Shown: positions 27,265 to 36,367, counted from the stretch's first letter. The stretch is 64,000 bases of DNA from Chryseobacterium sp. T16E-39 (GCF_002216065.1 NZ_CP022282.1:2170001-2234000), one strand, 5' to 3'. Made by a program: numbers and translations. The notes: generated by a model from the letters alone, not told the origin.

Positions 27265-28713
27265 CTAGAATTCGGCACTTTTAGGTGTCCTTGGGAAAGG
27301 AATTACATCCCTGATGTTGGTCATTCCCGTTACGAAAAGTATAAGTCTTTCCAAGCCCAGCCCGAAACCGGCATGAGGTACTGAACCGAATTTTCTTGTA
27401 TCCATATACCACCAAAGCTCCTCCTCTTCAACGTGCATTTCTTTCATTTTAGCTCTTAGAACATCTATTCGTTCTTCTCTTTCAGAACCTCCGATAATTT
27501 CACCAATTCCTGGGAAAAGAACGTCCATTGCTCTTACCGTTTTATTATCATCATTCAAACGCATATAGAATGCCTTGATATCTTTTGGATAGTCAAATAA
27601 AACTACCGGACTTTCAAAATGCTTCTCTACAAGGAATCTTTCGTGCTCAGACTGAAGATCAGCTCCCCAATTCTCGATTGGAAACTGGAATTTGCCTTTT
27701 TTATTCTCTTTAGAGTTCAATAAGATCTCAATAGCTTCCGTATAGCTTACACGCATAAAACGTTTAGCCACCACATTTTGCAATTTTTCTATAAGACCCT
27801 CTTTTGCTCTTTCTTTTTCAGGTTTAGATTTTTGCTCTTCAACAAATCTCTTATCCAAAAACTCAAGATCATCTTTACAGTTATCCAATACATACTGGAT
27901 CACATACTTTAGAAAATCTTCCGCAAGATCGATGTTATCTTCAAGGTTGTTGAATGCAACTTCAGGCTCTACCATCCAGAATTCTGCAAGGTGACGGGTC
28001 GTATTGGAGTTTTCAGCACGGAAAGTCGGTCCAAATGTATAAATTCTTCCCAATCCCATTGCTGCAGTTTCTCCCTCCAGCTGACCTGAAACCGTAAGGT
28101 TCGTTTGTTTACCAAAGAAGTCCTGGCTGTAATCAACTTCACCATCCTCAGTTCTTGGGATCTTATTGAGATCAAAACTGGTCACTCCAAACATCTCTCC
28201 TGCTCCTTCTGCATCTGCACCTGTAATTATCGGGGTGTGAATGTTGAAAAACTGGTTCTTGGTAAAGAATGAATGAATAGCAAAGGTTACTGCATGGCGT
28301 ATTCTGAACACAGATCCAAATAAGTTGGTTCTGAATCTTAAATGTGCCTGCTCACGAAGTTTTTCTAAACTGTGCTTCTTCGGCTGAAGAATGGTATTTT
28401 GTAATTCTTCCGTAAAGTTATCCCCTAAAATAATGATCTTTTTAGCGATAATTTCAACAGTTTGCCCTGCTCCCTGACTTTCCACCACTTCCCCTACTAC
28501 TTTAAGAGAAGAAGCCGTACTTATTTTATTGATAATCTCTTTATCAAAATTTTCGAAATCAACAACTATTTGCAAATTATTAATTGTAGACCCATCATTA
28601 AGTGCTATAAAGCGATTTGCACGGAAAGATTTTACCCAACCGTAAACTGTAATGTCATGATGTAGTACTTTCTTGTAATCCTGTAGGATTTCTTTAATTG
28701 TCTGCTTTTTCAT
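27265..28713 (-). CDS. asnS: Asparaginyl-tRNA synthetase
   Basis: 482 residues. An N-terminal OB-fold anticodon-binding domain ([30 protein letters not shown]) is followed by the class II core: motif 2 [22 protein letters not shown] (about 226-247) and motif 3 [29 protein letters not shown] near the C-terminus. The ending [15 protein letters not shown] is typical of AsnRS and distinguishes it from AspRS. Charges tRNA-Asn directly. Confidence 0.97.
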   Translation of the reverse strand: MKKQTIKEILQDYKKVLHHDITVYGWVKSFRANRFIALNDGSTINNLQIVVDFENFDKEIINKISTASSLKVVGEVVESQGAGQTVEIIAKKIIILGDNFTEELQNTILQPKKHSLEKLREQAHLRFRTNLFGSVFRIRHAVTFAIHSFFTKNQFFNIHTPIITGADAEGAGEMFGVTSFDLNKIPRTEDGEVDYSQDFFGKQTNLTVSGQLEGETAAMGLGRIYTFGPTFRAENSNTTRHLAEFWMVEPEVAFNNLEDNIDLAEDFLKYVIQYVLDNCKDDLEFLDKRFVEEQKSKPEKERAKEGLIEKLQNVVAKRFMRVSYTEAIEILLNSKENKKGKFQFPIENWGADLQSEHERFLVEKHFESPVVLFDYPKDIKAFYMRLNDDNKTVRAMDVLFPGIGEIIGGSEREERIDVLRAKMKEMHVEEEELWWYMDTRKFGSVPHAGFGLGLERLILFVTGMTNIRDVIPFPRTPKSAEF

Positions 28714-28751
28714 TTGTTGATTATAAATTTTCGTATAAAAATTAATGTCTA

Positions 28752-28759
28752 CAAAGTTA
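28752..28759 (-). promoter_or_regulatory. -7 promoter box of asnS
   Basis: TAACTTTG on minus, exact TAnnTTTG, 38 bp before the ATG; it directly follows the T-run of the preceding operon's terminator. Confidence 0.6.
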
Positions 28760-28760
28760 C

Positions 28761-28791
28761 AAAAAAACAGCGCAAGTTGATGATTGCGCTG
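28761..28791 (-). terminator. Terminator of surface-protein/CDP-alcohol transferase operon
   Basis: CAGCGCAA / TTGCGCTG with an eight-base loop, followed on the minus strand by seven T. Confidence 0.85.
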
Positions 28792-28847
28792 CCGTTTAAA
28801 AAATCACTAATCAATTATTTAATATAAAACCTATTATTTCTATCTGT

Positions 28848-29447
28848 TTAATTAAAGAAAATTGTCTTTTTACGTTGTTTTCCCATCCTAATTTTCCAGG
28901 CATGGTATGAGCTTGGGACATCATACTGCCATTTTGGAAGCAATAAAACGATCAGAATAACATCTACATGGGAAATAAGTCCTAAAACAACCGTAAGATA
29001 AAAGGCCCAGCCTGTTTCCTGAAATCCAATCAGATAAGTAAAGGCAATCAGTAGGCTTAATCCCCACATTTTTGCTAAAAAAGCATGGGTACAGGTTTCT
29101 TTTCCGAACTTCCAGATGCTCACTATATAGCACAGAGCCTCCATAATGAAGATAAGAAGAATACCCGTCCACTCTTTTTTGATCAATTCAGGGTTTAATA
29201 GGTAAGAAGAAAAACCTAATGAAAGCCAGAAAACCAAATCAGTCTGACTGTCCAATCGTCTTAACTTTTCTGATGAAACTCCGGTTTTCCGGGCAATAAT
29301 TCCATCAAAAATATCAGTCAATAATCCTATATACATGAGGATTAAAATTAAATTCCTGGAATCTTCATTTTTAAAATAGCTTAATAACAAAACAGTTGGA
29401 GCAATTAAAAATCTGATTAAAATTAATAAATAAGGTAACTTTTTCAT
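28848..29447 (-). CDS. CDP-alcohol phosphatidyltransferase family membrane protein
   Basis: 199 residues from the ATG at 29447 (MKKLPYLLILIRFLIAP). The family motif D-x2-DG-x2-AR-x8-G-x3-D-x3-D reads DIFDGIIARKTGVSSEKL, then RRLDSQTD. All Asp residues are present, but the usual Gly after the x8 spacer is Leu. About five to six membrane helices. Such enzymes attach an alcohol head group to CDP-diacylglycerol in phospholipid synthesis; the acceptor here is unknown. A start at 29477 would overlap the previous gene by 20 bp; the later ATG leaves a 10-bp gap identical in size to the gap before the previous gene. Confidence 0.85.
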   Translation of the reverse strand: MKKLPYLLILIRFLIAPTVLLLSYFKNEDSRNLILILMYIGLLTDIFDGIIARKTGVSSEKLRRLDSQTDLVFWLSLGFSSYLLNPELIKKEWTGILLIFIMEALCYIVSIWKFGKETCTHAFLAKMWGLSLLIAFTYLIGFQETGWAFYLTVVLGLISHVDVILIVLLLPKWQYDVPSSYHAWKIRMGKQRKKTIFFN

Positions 29448-29457
29448 GACATTATTT

Positions 29458-30087
29458 TTAGAGTTTAAAATTGACACCAGCCTCTATCGAAAAGGAATTA
29501 AAACCTGATGGGACCGCATTTTTTTCCAAAAGCCTAAAAGGCATATAAGAAGCCTGAATTCCCACTCCAAAATTATTTTTCCAAAATCTTAATCCCTGTC
29601 CCACTCTTACTGATGCAATACTTTCAGTATTTGTATTAATATAAATGGTATTTTCATCATTACTTTCCCGTCTTTCATTGGGAATACCTTTACCACTGAA
29701 GAAAAGATTATGCATGCTTAGTTCGCTTACCCACTCAATCGTATGATTCCTGACAGGATATTCTTTTACCATCCTTATCCCGATATTCAGTAAAAATTCC
29801 TTGGTAGAAACATCGTAATACTCCCCTTTTTTCCGATATCTAAAGTCGTACGTACTTGTACTGTGATAAAAATTCGCCCCGAACTCTAAGTGGGTTTTAT
29901 TTTCATCAATAGGATACCGATACCAATAACCGAAATATAATCCAGGAGTCTGCCTCTCTTTATAGGATGAAAAACTCATAAAGCTCCCTGCTTCAATCAT
30001 TGATCTCTTATCTTTTTTTGTAGCTTCAACAGGTATCTGTGCTTGAAAATTCATGGCTGCCAATACACAAAAAGTTATCGTTCTCAT
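29458..30087 (-). CDS. Secreted beta-barrel-like hypothetical protein
   Basis: 209 residues. A short signal peptide (MRTITFCVLAAMNFQAQ) is followed by alternating aromatic/polar strands (GLYFGYWYRYP, THLEFGANFYHS, FLLNIGIRMVKEY, NNFGVGIQASYMPFRLL) and a barrel-like C-terminus FSIEAGVNFKL. It looks like a small outer-membrane barrel. No family recognised. Middle gene of a three-gene minus-strand operon, 10 bp after the repeat protein. Confidence 0.75.
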   Translation of the reverse strand: MRTITFCVLAAMNFQAQIPVEATKKDKRSMIEAGSFMSFSSYKERQTPGLYFGYWYRYPIDENKTHLEFGANFYHSTSTYDFRYRKKGEYYDVSTKEFLLNIGIRMVKEYPVRNHTIEWVSELSMHNLFFSGKGIPNERRESNDENTIYINTNTESIASVRVGQGLRFWKNNFGVGIQASYMPFRLLEKNAVPSGFNSFSIEAGVNFKL

Positions 30088-30097
30088 TTTTCAGATT

Positions 30098-30763
30098 TTA
30101 AAAGTTAACAAATGGCAGACTCCGTTTACCATTCTTATTCCAGAACCCGATTTGCAATCCTTTGATTTTATGGGATTTGTTAAACAAACCGATTTGCGCA
30201 CCTTTAGCCTCACGAGCTTTATTATAAATTCCGATCTGTATTCCCTTCAATTGATTAGCATCATTGAAAACAGATATACTCACTCCATTCAACTCTGCAC
30301 TACTTACCCCCATTCCGGAGATCATAATCCCATTTCCTTTATCAATATCGGTGGACAAACCAGCAATGGAAAGACCTTTCATGGTATGTCCATAATTGTA
30401 TAATGAAATACTAATTCCATTATGCATGATATTCCTTCCATATCCTGCACCGGAAATATTGAGTCCATTCACGACAAGATGTGGTGCACTATTCGTTAAT
30501 TTTGAAGGATCAAAAAGCATCCAGATCAAAATACCAACAGGGTTTGGTTCAAAATTAATTCCGTTGATCTTTCTTACATTCCCTTTATGCTCATCAAAAG
30601 CATCCCCAATTCCGATAGCGATTCCATCCACTTCTTTTATATTTTTTTTCAAAGGGGTAAATGCAATCACTCTCGTTTTAGTTTCCAAAACTGCAATGCT
30701 ATCCTGAGCGTATAAAATACTCCCGGTAAAAGCACTGATCATTAAAAAAATTATTGTTCTCAT
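30098..30763 (-). CDS. LA_2272-type surface repeat protein
   Basis: 221 residues with a signal peptide ending near YAQ. From about residue 90 to the end there are tandem units of about 20 residues of the form KGxQIGxxNxxxxxKG (GIQIGIYNKAREAKG, AQIGLFNKSHKIKG, LQIGFWNKNGK), with earlier units LNGVSISVFNDANQ and MKGLSIAGLSTD. This pattern matches the surface-repeat family named after Leptospira LA_2272. Likely exported, with a beta-helix-like stacked structure; function unknown. First gene of the operon, with its own promoter box. Confidence 0.85.
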   Translation of the reverse strand: MRTIIFLMISAFTGSILYAQDSIAVLETKTRVIAFTPLKKNIKEVDGIAIGIGDAFDEHKGNVRKINGINFEPNPVGILIWMLFDPSKLTNSAPHLVVNGLNISGAGYGRNIMHNGISISLYNYGHTMKGLSIAGLSTDIDKGNGIMISGMGVSSAELNGVSISVFNDANQLKGIQIGIYNKAREAKGAQIGLFNKSHKIKGLQIGFWNKNGKRSLPFVNF

Positions 30764-30788
30764 AACTGATTACTTTAAAATTACAGTT

Positions 30789-30796
30789 CAAAATTA
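30789..30796 (-). promoter_or_regulatory. -7 promoter box of LA_2272-type operon
   Basis: TAATTTTG on minus, 25 bp before the ATG at 30763. Confidence 0.5.
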
Positions 30797-30844
30797 TCAG
30801 CAGAACGAACCAGTTTCAATGTGAAAAGGAATTAAAAAAAATGC

Positions 30845-30852
30845 TACATTTG
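30845..30852 (+). promoter_or_regulatory. -7 promoter box of regulator pair
   Basis: TACATTTG, exact TAnnTTTG, 15 bp before the ATG at 30868; directly followed by the small repeat TTGTGAAAATCACAA (30850-30864), a possible operator. Confidence 0.55.
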
Positions 30853-30867
30853 TGAAAATCACAAAAC

Positions 30868-31794
30868 ATGCATCAGGAAGCATTATTAAAAGAGATCCGC
30901 AGGAAAATTGGCGACAGGTCTTTGAACGATGAGATTGCCAATATTCTCAATATAAGCTATGATGCTGCACACAGACGCACTTCGCTTAAGGCTAAATTTA
31001 GTTTTGAAGAGGCACTGGAACTCGCAAAACATTATCAGATTTCTCTGGATCAGTTTCTGGGAACAGAAAATCAGCTAGTAGTTAAAAGGACACAGCCGGT
31101 AAGAACGACTGAAGATCTCTTAAACTATTTTGAAAGCTCACTTAAGATCCTTGATGTTTTCCACAATATCACCCATTCACAGGTTTTCTATTCTGCAAAA
31201 GACATCCCCTTTTTCTATACCATTTCGGATTCTATTTTATCCCGTTTTAAATTTTATGTATGGATGAATTTATTAAATCAGGATCAGTTTTTAAGTCCAT
31301 TTAATGAGTTCAAAATGCAATATCATACGCCAAAAAATGAGCTGCTTATTGAGTTATACGAAAAACAAAATGTCACAGAGATATGGAATGACACGACGAT
31401 AATGAGTGTCTTAAGGCAAATTTCATTTTACTTTGAAATTGGGTTGTTAAAAAAGGAAGAAGCGGTTTTGATTCTGGAAGACTTAAAAAAATTATTAGAA
31501 AATCTGGAAAACAAAACACTTTATCAATCTAATTTTCAAATATTTGCAAATGATTTAGTAATTTTAAACAATAGTATTCTGTTTAAGAATGACCAGCAAT
31601 GTTCTTTTTTTGTTCCGTTCAGTATGTTCGGTTACATGATGACCAATGATAAGGTGACTTGCCAGGATTCATTAAGCTATTTTGAGCATCAGATTAAAAA
31701 TTCCAGATCGTTGAATACCTCTGGAAACCGGGACCGGAAAATGTTCTTTAATACCATGTATCAGCAGATTGATCATTTAAAAGAAAAATTATAA
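30868..31794 (+). CDS. HTH-domain regulator-like protein
   Basis: 308 residues. The N-terminal 65 residues form an XRE-like helix-turn-helix: LLKEIRRKIGDRSLNDEIANILNISYDAAHRRTSLKAKFSFEEALELAKHYQISLDQFLG. The remaining 240 residues are helical with no recognised domain. Probably a DNA-binding regulator. Its stop codon shares one base with the start of the AraC gene (TAATG), so the two are translated as a coupled pair. It is transcribed away from the LA_2272-type operon. Confidence 0.8.
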   Translation: MHQEALLKEIRRKIGDRSLNDEIANILNISYDAAHRRTSLKAKFSFEEALELAKHYQISLDQFLGTENQLVVKRTQPVRTTEDLLNYFESSLKILDVFHNITHSQVFYSAKDIPFFYTISDSILSRFKFYVWMNLLNQDQFLSPFNEFKMQYHTPKNELLIELYEKQNVTEIWNDTTIMSVLRQISFYFEIGLLKKEEAVLILEDLKKLLENLENKTLYQSNFQIFANDLVILNNSILFKNDQQCSFFVPFSMFGYMMTNDKVTCQDSLSYFEHQIKNSRSLNTSGNRDRKMFFNTMYQQIDHLKEKL

Positions 31795-32600
31795 TGAATA
31801 CACTTCGTAATGGTGAATTTTTTGGCCAAACCAATGAGATCATGGAGCTTAATGGTCTAACCTTTACGGATACTGAGTATACGCACCCTTATGTTGACTG
31901 GCATTATCATGAAAATGCCTATTTTACTTTTCTTCTACAAGGGAATGTGACAGAAGGAAATAGAAAAGAAATTTATGATTGTTCGCCAGGAACCCTTTTA
32001 TATCATTGTTGGGAAGATTCACATTACAATATAAAACCCGATGTTTTTACCCGTGGATTTCATATAGAAATTTCGAAGGATTGGTTTACAGATCATCAGA
32101 TTTTGCAAAATAACAGAGAAGGAAGTTTCAATATTAAAAATCCTGCGACAAAACTGCTTACCTATCAGATCTTTAAAGAAACAAAATTAAATGATGTAAA
32201 TACAGAACTATCTGTCCATCAACTGTTGTTGCATATTTTCAGTCAATTCAATCAGCAAAATAAAAATCCGGAAAAAAATCCTGTTTGGGTGCGCCAGATT
32301 GAAGAACTTCTCCATGAAAGTATTACTGAAAAACTCGATCTTACAGGAATTGCCAAAATTTTAAATATCCATCCCATGCATCTTAGCAGGGATTTCCATA
32401 AGTACTTCCACTGTAATTTGGGTGATTATATCCGCAAATTGAAAGTCAACAGATCTCTTAAACTTATTCATAACAATAATGAATCTTTAACACATATTGC
32501 ACTCGAGTGTGGTTTTACAGATCAAAGTCATTTCATTCGTTGTTTTAAAGAAAATATGGGAATTACTCCTTTAAAATACAGAAACTTATTAGTTAAATAA
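31794..32600 (+). CDS. AraC family transcriptional regulator
   Basis: 268 residues. An N-terminal cupin-like sensing part (YVDWHYHENAYFTFLLQGNVTEGN, SPGTLLYHCWEDSHYN) is followed by a C-terminal AraC double HTH (LDLTGIAKILNIHPMHLSRDFHKYFHCNLGDYIRKLKVNRSLKLI ... LTHIALECGFTDQSHFIRCFKENMGITPLKYRN). Overlaps the preceding regulator gene by one base; the serine hydrolase 58 bp downstream is a likely target or operon partner. Confidence 0.93.
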   Translation: MNTLRNGEFFGQTNEIMELNGLTFTDTEYTHPYVDWHYHENAYFTFLLQGNVTEGNRKEIYDCSPGTLLYHCWEDSHYNIKPDVFTRGFHIEISKDWFTDHQILQNNREGSFNIKNPATKLLTYQIFKETKLNDVNTELSVHQLLLHIFSQFNQQNKNPEKNPVWVRQIEELLHESITEKLDLTGIAKILNIHPMHLSRDFHKYFHCNLGDYIRKLKVNRSLKLIHNNNESLTHIALECGFTDQSHFIRCFKENMGITPLKYRNLLVK

Positions 32601-32658
32601 CCGAACGTTATCTCATTTATTCTTCAAGTATTCTGAATCCACCTTTGAAAAAAAAAAT

Positions 32659-34308
32659 ATGAAAACACTTTATCTATTGGTTTTATTCCTTTCATTTAAT
32701 TTTACATCAGGGCAAGTTAAGAATGTGGTGACCCCAGATAAAATTGAAAATTCTCTGCAAAAAAACAACCTTCATAAGGTCATCTTTCTGAATAAAACAA
32801 TTCCTTTGGAAAATCTGAAAGAGTCGGACATCATTAAAAACATGACTTTCGCTGAAGATAAAGATCTCGATATAAGGCTTTTCATGGATAATTCGCTGAT
32901 TAACTACTTGCATCAACTGGATACTTCTTTGCCCCCTAATGAATTATTGAAAAATGGGAATTTTCAGTTTTCTTTTTACGTAGATAAAAAACTGATCTAT
33001 GTGGAAAACCTAAATCCCGGAGCAGGAACAGAGGAAAGTAAAAAGCTAAAAACAACTTTTAGGGTTCCTCTATTAAGTTCTACCAATGAAGATTCATGGG
33101 GCAGATATTTATGGATGCGCTTTTATTTAAAAAATAATGGAATTGATGCGTTGCAATCCGGAAGCCATGTATTAAGTATAGAAGTCAAACCTTACTTAAA
33201 AGGCGTTACACTAAAAACAGGACCTGTTATTGCAAAAGGTGAAATAAACCTTAGTATAGAACAAAAAAATATCTCTGAGCAGGAATTGGCTGTTCAGCCC
33301 ATAAAACCCAATAGTGGCTGGGCGACATCAAATGAAAAGTATGATACAGAAAAAATCAGAACGCTCAATAGAAAGATTGCCGAAAACAGATTCAGGGATA
33401 TAACCAGTATTATTATTGTGAAAAATGGAAAACTTCTTTTAGAAGAATATTTCAGTAAATCCGGTAGAGATAGTCTGCAAGATACACGTTCTGTGGGAAA
33501 ATCATTTTCCTCAGCATTAATGGGAATCGCCATAAAGGAGGGCTACATCAAGAATGAAAATCAAAAAATCAGTGAATTTTATGATCTCCGGAAATTTAAA
33601 GAGTATTCTCCAAAAAAAGACAGCGTAACATTAAAAAGCCTTTTAACTATGAGTTCTGGATTTAATGGCAATGACGATGATCCTGATTCTCCCGGAAATG
33701 AGGAAAATATGTACCCTCTGGATAACTGGATGAAATTTGTTCTTGATTTACCGATGACAGAAAATAAAATTGGTAAATATTGGGCTTATTTCACTGCGGG
33801 AGTTGTTGTTACCGGAGATATTCTGGATCAATCTGCTCCCAAAGGATTAGAAAATTATGCTGACAAAAAGCTTTTCCAGCCACTGGGCATTAAAAATTAC
33901 AAATGGCAGTATACTCCACAACATAAGATTTCAATGGCCGGAGGATTAAGAATGCGTTCATTAGATTTTGCGAAATTTGGACAATTATATCAGAACAACG
34001 GCACATTTAATGGAAACACCATTATCGATAAAAACTGGATTAAAAAATCTTTCACCAATTATTTTGCTGAAAACAAAGAATTTGAAGGGTACGGATATCT
34101 GTTCTGGAGAAAAATTTATAAAGCAGGTGATAAAAATTTTGAAGCCTATCAATGTAGCGGAAATGGAGGTAATAAGATTATTATCTTTAAAGAAATCCCT
34201 TTGGTCATTGTGATTACAGCAAAAGCGTATAACAGATCATATGCCCATTCACAAGTTGAAAAGATGGTTCAGGAATATTTATTACCCGCGGTACTTAATG
34301 ATAAGTAA
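32659..34308 (+). CDS. Secreted serine hydrolase (beta-lactamase class C fold)
   Basis: 549 residues. The signal peptide ends at SGQ (about residue 19). Residues 25-215 form a beta-rich N-terminal domain unlike the usual class C proteins, and the beta-lactamase/transpeptidase fold occupies about 230-549. The active-site Ser/Lys pair is SVGK in TRSVGKSFSSALMG (about 277-289). The YxN-like element is YWAYFTAGVVV and the late motif region is CSGNGGNKIIIF. Likely a periplasmic esterase or peptidase rather than a true beta-lactamase. It follows the two coupled regulators on the same strand. Confidence 0.85.
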   Translation: MKTLYLLVLFLSFNFTSGQVKNVVTPDKIENSLQKNNLHKVIFLNKTIPLENLKESDIIKNMTFAEDKDLDIRLFMDNSLINYLHQLDTSLPPNELLKNGNFQFSFYVDKKLIYVENLNPGAGTEESKKLKTTFRVPLLSSTNEDSWGRYLWMRFYLKNNGIDALQSGSHVLSIEVKPYLKGVTLKTGPVIAKGEINLSIEQKNISEQELAVQPIKPNSGWATSNEKYDTEKIRTLNRKIAENRFRDITSIIIVKNGKLLLEEYFSKSGRDSLQDTRSVGKSFSSALMGIAIKEGYIKNENQKISEFYDLRKFKEYSPKKDSVTLKSLLTMSSGFNGNDDDPDSPGNEENMYPLDNWMKFVLDLPMTENKIGKYWAYFTAGVVVTGDILDQSAPKGLENYADKKLFQPLGIKNYKWQYTPQHKISMAGGLRMRSLDFAKFGQLYQNNGTFNGNTIIDKNWIKKSFTNYFAENKEFEGYGYLFWRKIYKAGDKNFEAYQCSGNGGNKIIIFKEIPLVIVITAKAYNRSYAHSQVEKMVQEYLLPAVLNDK

Positions 34309-34330
34309 TGGCTAATGTTTATCGGAAGAT

Positions 34331-34354
34331 GAAAGAAAGAAAGAAAGAAAGAAA
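34331..34354. repeat. Tetranucleotide tract (GAAA)6
   Basis: Six perfect GAAA units between the converging serine hydrolase and rimM genes. It lies 22 bp past one stop codon and 15 bp past the other, so length changes would not shift either protein. Confidence 0.9.
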
Positions 34355-34369
34355 TGAGTAATAGTAAAA

Positions 34370-34912
34370 CTACTCGTCTTTTTTAGAAGGAACTAAAAAG
34401 ACATCAATAAGACCTTCCGGCAATTGCATTTTAATGAACCTTTCTTCTCGGTTCACTTCAAGGATCCAGTCTTTAATAATTGGAATGACTACCTCTTTTC
34501 CATCCAGATTCGTCACAAAGTAGGTTTGGGCAGTCTGATCATTGATAGAACGGATAACACCACAATCGCTGTCATGTTCATCAAAAACATTAAAACCCAC
34601 CACCTCATGATAGTAAAACTGTTTTCCGGAAAGCTTGGGTAAAGTAGCAAGCGGCAAATACACACTTTTTCCTAAAGATTGATCTACCAATGCTTCAGAA
34701 GAATTTTTGAACGCTATATTCAGTGCGTCTGATTTGCTCCATGATGATTTTTCAATAAAAAAAGGAACCAATAATCCGTTGATTTCAACGAATATTGATT
34801 CCAGTTTATTGTAAAGTTTGGGTTGATCGGTATCCAATTTAAGGATAACGTTTCCCGCAAGGCCATGTCTGCGTGTGATTTTTCCTAAAAAATAGCAATC
34901 TTCTTTACGCAT
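34370..34912 (-). CDS. rimM: Ribosome maturation factor RimM
   Basis: 180 residues. N-terminal RimM domain starting YFLGKITRRHGLAGNVILKLDTD, with a PRC-barrel domain in the second half (YYHEVVGFNVFD...GVIRSINDQTAQTYFVTN...EVVIPIIKDWILEVN). Assists 30S subunit assembly by binding S19. It lies 12 bp after rpsP on the same strand, the common rpsP-rimM order. Confidence 0.95.
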   Translation of the reverse strand: MRKEDCYFLGKITRRHGLAGNVILKLDTDQPKLYNKLESIFVEINGLLVPFFIEKSSWSKSDALNIAFKNSSEALVDQSLGKSVYLPLATLPKLSGKQFYYHEVVGFNVFDEHDSDCGVIRSINDQTAQTYFVTNLDGKEVVIPIIKDWILEVNREERFIKMQLPEGLIDVFLVPSKKDE

Positions 34913-34924
34913 ACAGGGTTTTTC

Positions 34925-35497
34925 TTAAGCTTCAGTGTTTTCTTCAGTTTCAGCAGCAGGAGCTTCTCCTTCTGTAGTTTCCTCAGCAACAACTTCTTCA
35001 GCAACTGGTGCGTTAGCAGCTTCTTCAGCAGCTTTAGCATCCGCTTCAGCTTGTGCAGCAGCAGCAAGTCTAGCTTCGTTTACTTTAACTTCAGCTTCTA
35101 AAGCAGCTTTTTTAGCATCAGCCTGAGCTTTAGATAAACCTTCTACTTTTCCTTGTACTTTTTGTTCTTTAGAATCTACCCAAGCAGCAAATCTTTTTTC
35201 AGCTTCAGCCTCATCAAAAGCTCCTTTAGCAACACCACCTTGTAAGTGTCTTTTGTAAAGTACTCCTTTGTAAGAAAGGATCGCTCTTGCAGTATCAGTT
35301 GGTTGAGCACCGTTGTTTAACCACTTTACAGCAGAATCAACGTTCAAATCAATAGTTGCAGGGTTAGTAATTGGGTTGTAAGTACCTAGTTTTTCGATGA
35401 ATCTACCGTCTCTTCTAGCTCTAGCATCTGCAACCACGATGTGGAAAAAAGGTTTTCCTTTTTTACCGTGTCTTTGTAATCTGATTTTTACTGACAT
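34925..35497 (-). CDS. rpsP: 30S ribosomal protein S16 with long acidic/Ala tail
   Basis: 190 residues. The first 80 are canonical S16 (MSVKIRLQRHGKKGKPFFHIVVADARARRDGRFIEKLGTYNP). A helical linker follows, then from about residue 125 an Ala/Glu-rich low-complexity tail (AAAQAEADAKAAEEAANAPV...) ending in TEENTEA. Bacterial S16 is usually 80-100 residues; extended forms are common in Bacteroidota. Part of the small ribosomal subunit. Promoter box and a leader hairpin upstream. Confidence 0.96.
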   Translation of the reverse strand: MSVKIRLQRHGKKGKPFFHIVVADARARRDGRFIEKLGTYNPITNPATIDLNVDSAVKWLNNGAQPTDTARAILSYKGVLYKRHLQGGVAKGAFDEAEAEKRFAAWVDSKEQKVQGKVEGLSKAQADAKKAALEAEVKVNEARLAAAAQAEADAKAAEEAANAPVAEEVVAEETTEGEAPAAETEENTEA

Positions 35498-35841
35498 AAT
35501 GTTTGAATTTTATGGGAACTCGTCCCAGTTAAATATTTAAGTGTGCAAAGATAAATAAAATTTCCAATGTATCCATAAAAATGTGATAATTTGTCAAGAT
35601 AGTTATGTAATAGTAACAAAAAAAGACGATTGTCATGGTAGATTAAACAATTGGCACAATCAATTATTTTTTCATATAACCTCAATTCTTCCTGATATTT
35701 GGGATCGGAAAAATCTCCTTATGATGAAAAATATATTCGGAATGATATAATTTTAGATATGACCAATGAAACTAATCCTACTTATCAACTGATCAAAAAA
35801 TAATCTTTCCAGTAGAATTAATCTCATGGGACATCATTAGC
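35498..35841. other. Intergenic region between nitroreductase and rpsP
   Basis: No supported gene. It contains the rpsP promoter box (35546-35553 minus) and a leader hairpin TGGGA-CGAGT-TCCCA (35514-35528). The remainder shows no structure I can name. Confidence 0.5.
35546..35553 (-). promoter_or_regulatory. -7 promoter box of rpsP-rimM
   Basis: TATCTTTG on minus, exact TAnnTTTG, 48 bp before rpsP; the leader contains a small 5-bp-stem hairpin. Confidence 0.6.
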
Positions 35842-36354
35842 TTAGTCCAGTCTTCCCATATAGAAAAGTCCTAAGCACCTTTGGTTTTCCTCAATGGTTA
35901 AGGATTCTTTTAAATGATTAACAATTGCCGGGGAGCTCCAATAACAACCTACTTCATTGGCTGTACAGGAAAGATACATATTTTGTACGGCCATTGAAAC
36001 GGCAGCAATTTCCTCCCATTCCGGAAGCATGCCACTGAAGTTCACCACAATGGAAACAACAACATCTGCTTTATTAATTTTAAAGCCTATATCATCGTAT
36101 TTCTTCTGTAAGAAAGTTTGTTCTGACTGGGTTGCTTTGTAAATATTTTGCATTTCAGCAGCCAGCTGTGCCTTTTCTTCACCTTTGAAGGTTTTAAAAC
36201 GCCAGGGCTTTGTTCGTTTATGGTTAGGAGCAAGTGTTGCTGAATGTAAAATCTCATCAAGGATATCCTGAGAGATTTGTGTTTCGGTATAATCTTTAGG
36301 GAAAATACTTCTTCTCTGTTCTATGATTTCTTTTAGAATTTCTGCTTTGTTCAT
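35842..36354 (-). CDS. Nitroreductase family protein
   Basis: 170 residues. FMN-binding nitroreductase marks: EQRRSIFPKDYTE at the N-terminus, ATLAPNHKRTKPWRFKTFKGE (about 37-57), a central helix VSMAVQNMYLSCTANEVGCYWSSP and the C-terminal CLGLFYMG. Close to the small YdjA/RutE-like group; likely reduces nitro compounds, quinones or enones with NAD(P)H. It ends slightly short of many family members (about 180-190), but the last motif is present. Its promoter box lies five bases before the ATG. Confidence 0.9.
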   Translation of the reverse strand: MNKAEILKEIIEQRRSIFPKDYTETQISQDILDEILHSATLAPNHKRTKPWRFKTFKGEEKAQLAAEMQNIYKATQSEQTFLQKKYDDIGFKINKADVVVSIVVNFSGMLPEWEEIAAVSMAVQNMYLSCTANEVGCYWSSPAIVNHLKESLTIEENQRCLGLFYMGRLD

Positions 36355-36359
36355 AGAAA

Positions 36360-36367
36360 CAAAATTA
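36360..36367 (-). promoter_or_regulatory. -7 promoter box, leaderless type
   Basis: TAATTTTG on minus with five bases between it and the nitroreductase ATG. Confidence 0.55.

Noticed and set aside
34935..35126. Ser/Ala-rich plus-strand frame
   Set aside because: Mirror image of the Ala/Glu-rich tail of S16; no independent evidence.
35645..35670. Sigma-54 promoter resembling TTGGCAC
   Set aside because: No TTGCA-like -12 element at the required spacing.
35842..36354. Truncated nitroreductase pseudogene
   Set aside because: The protein is a little short, but the final conserved strand CLGLFYMG is present and no frameshifted continuation of the family could be recognised downstream.
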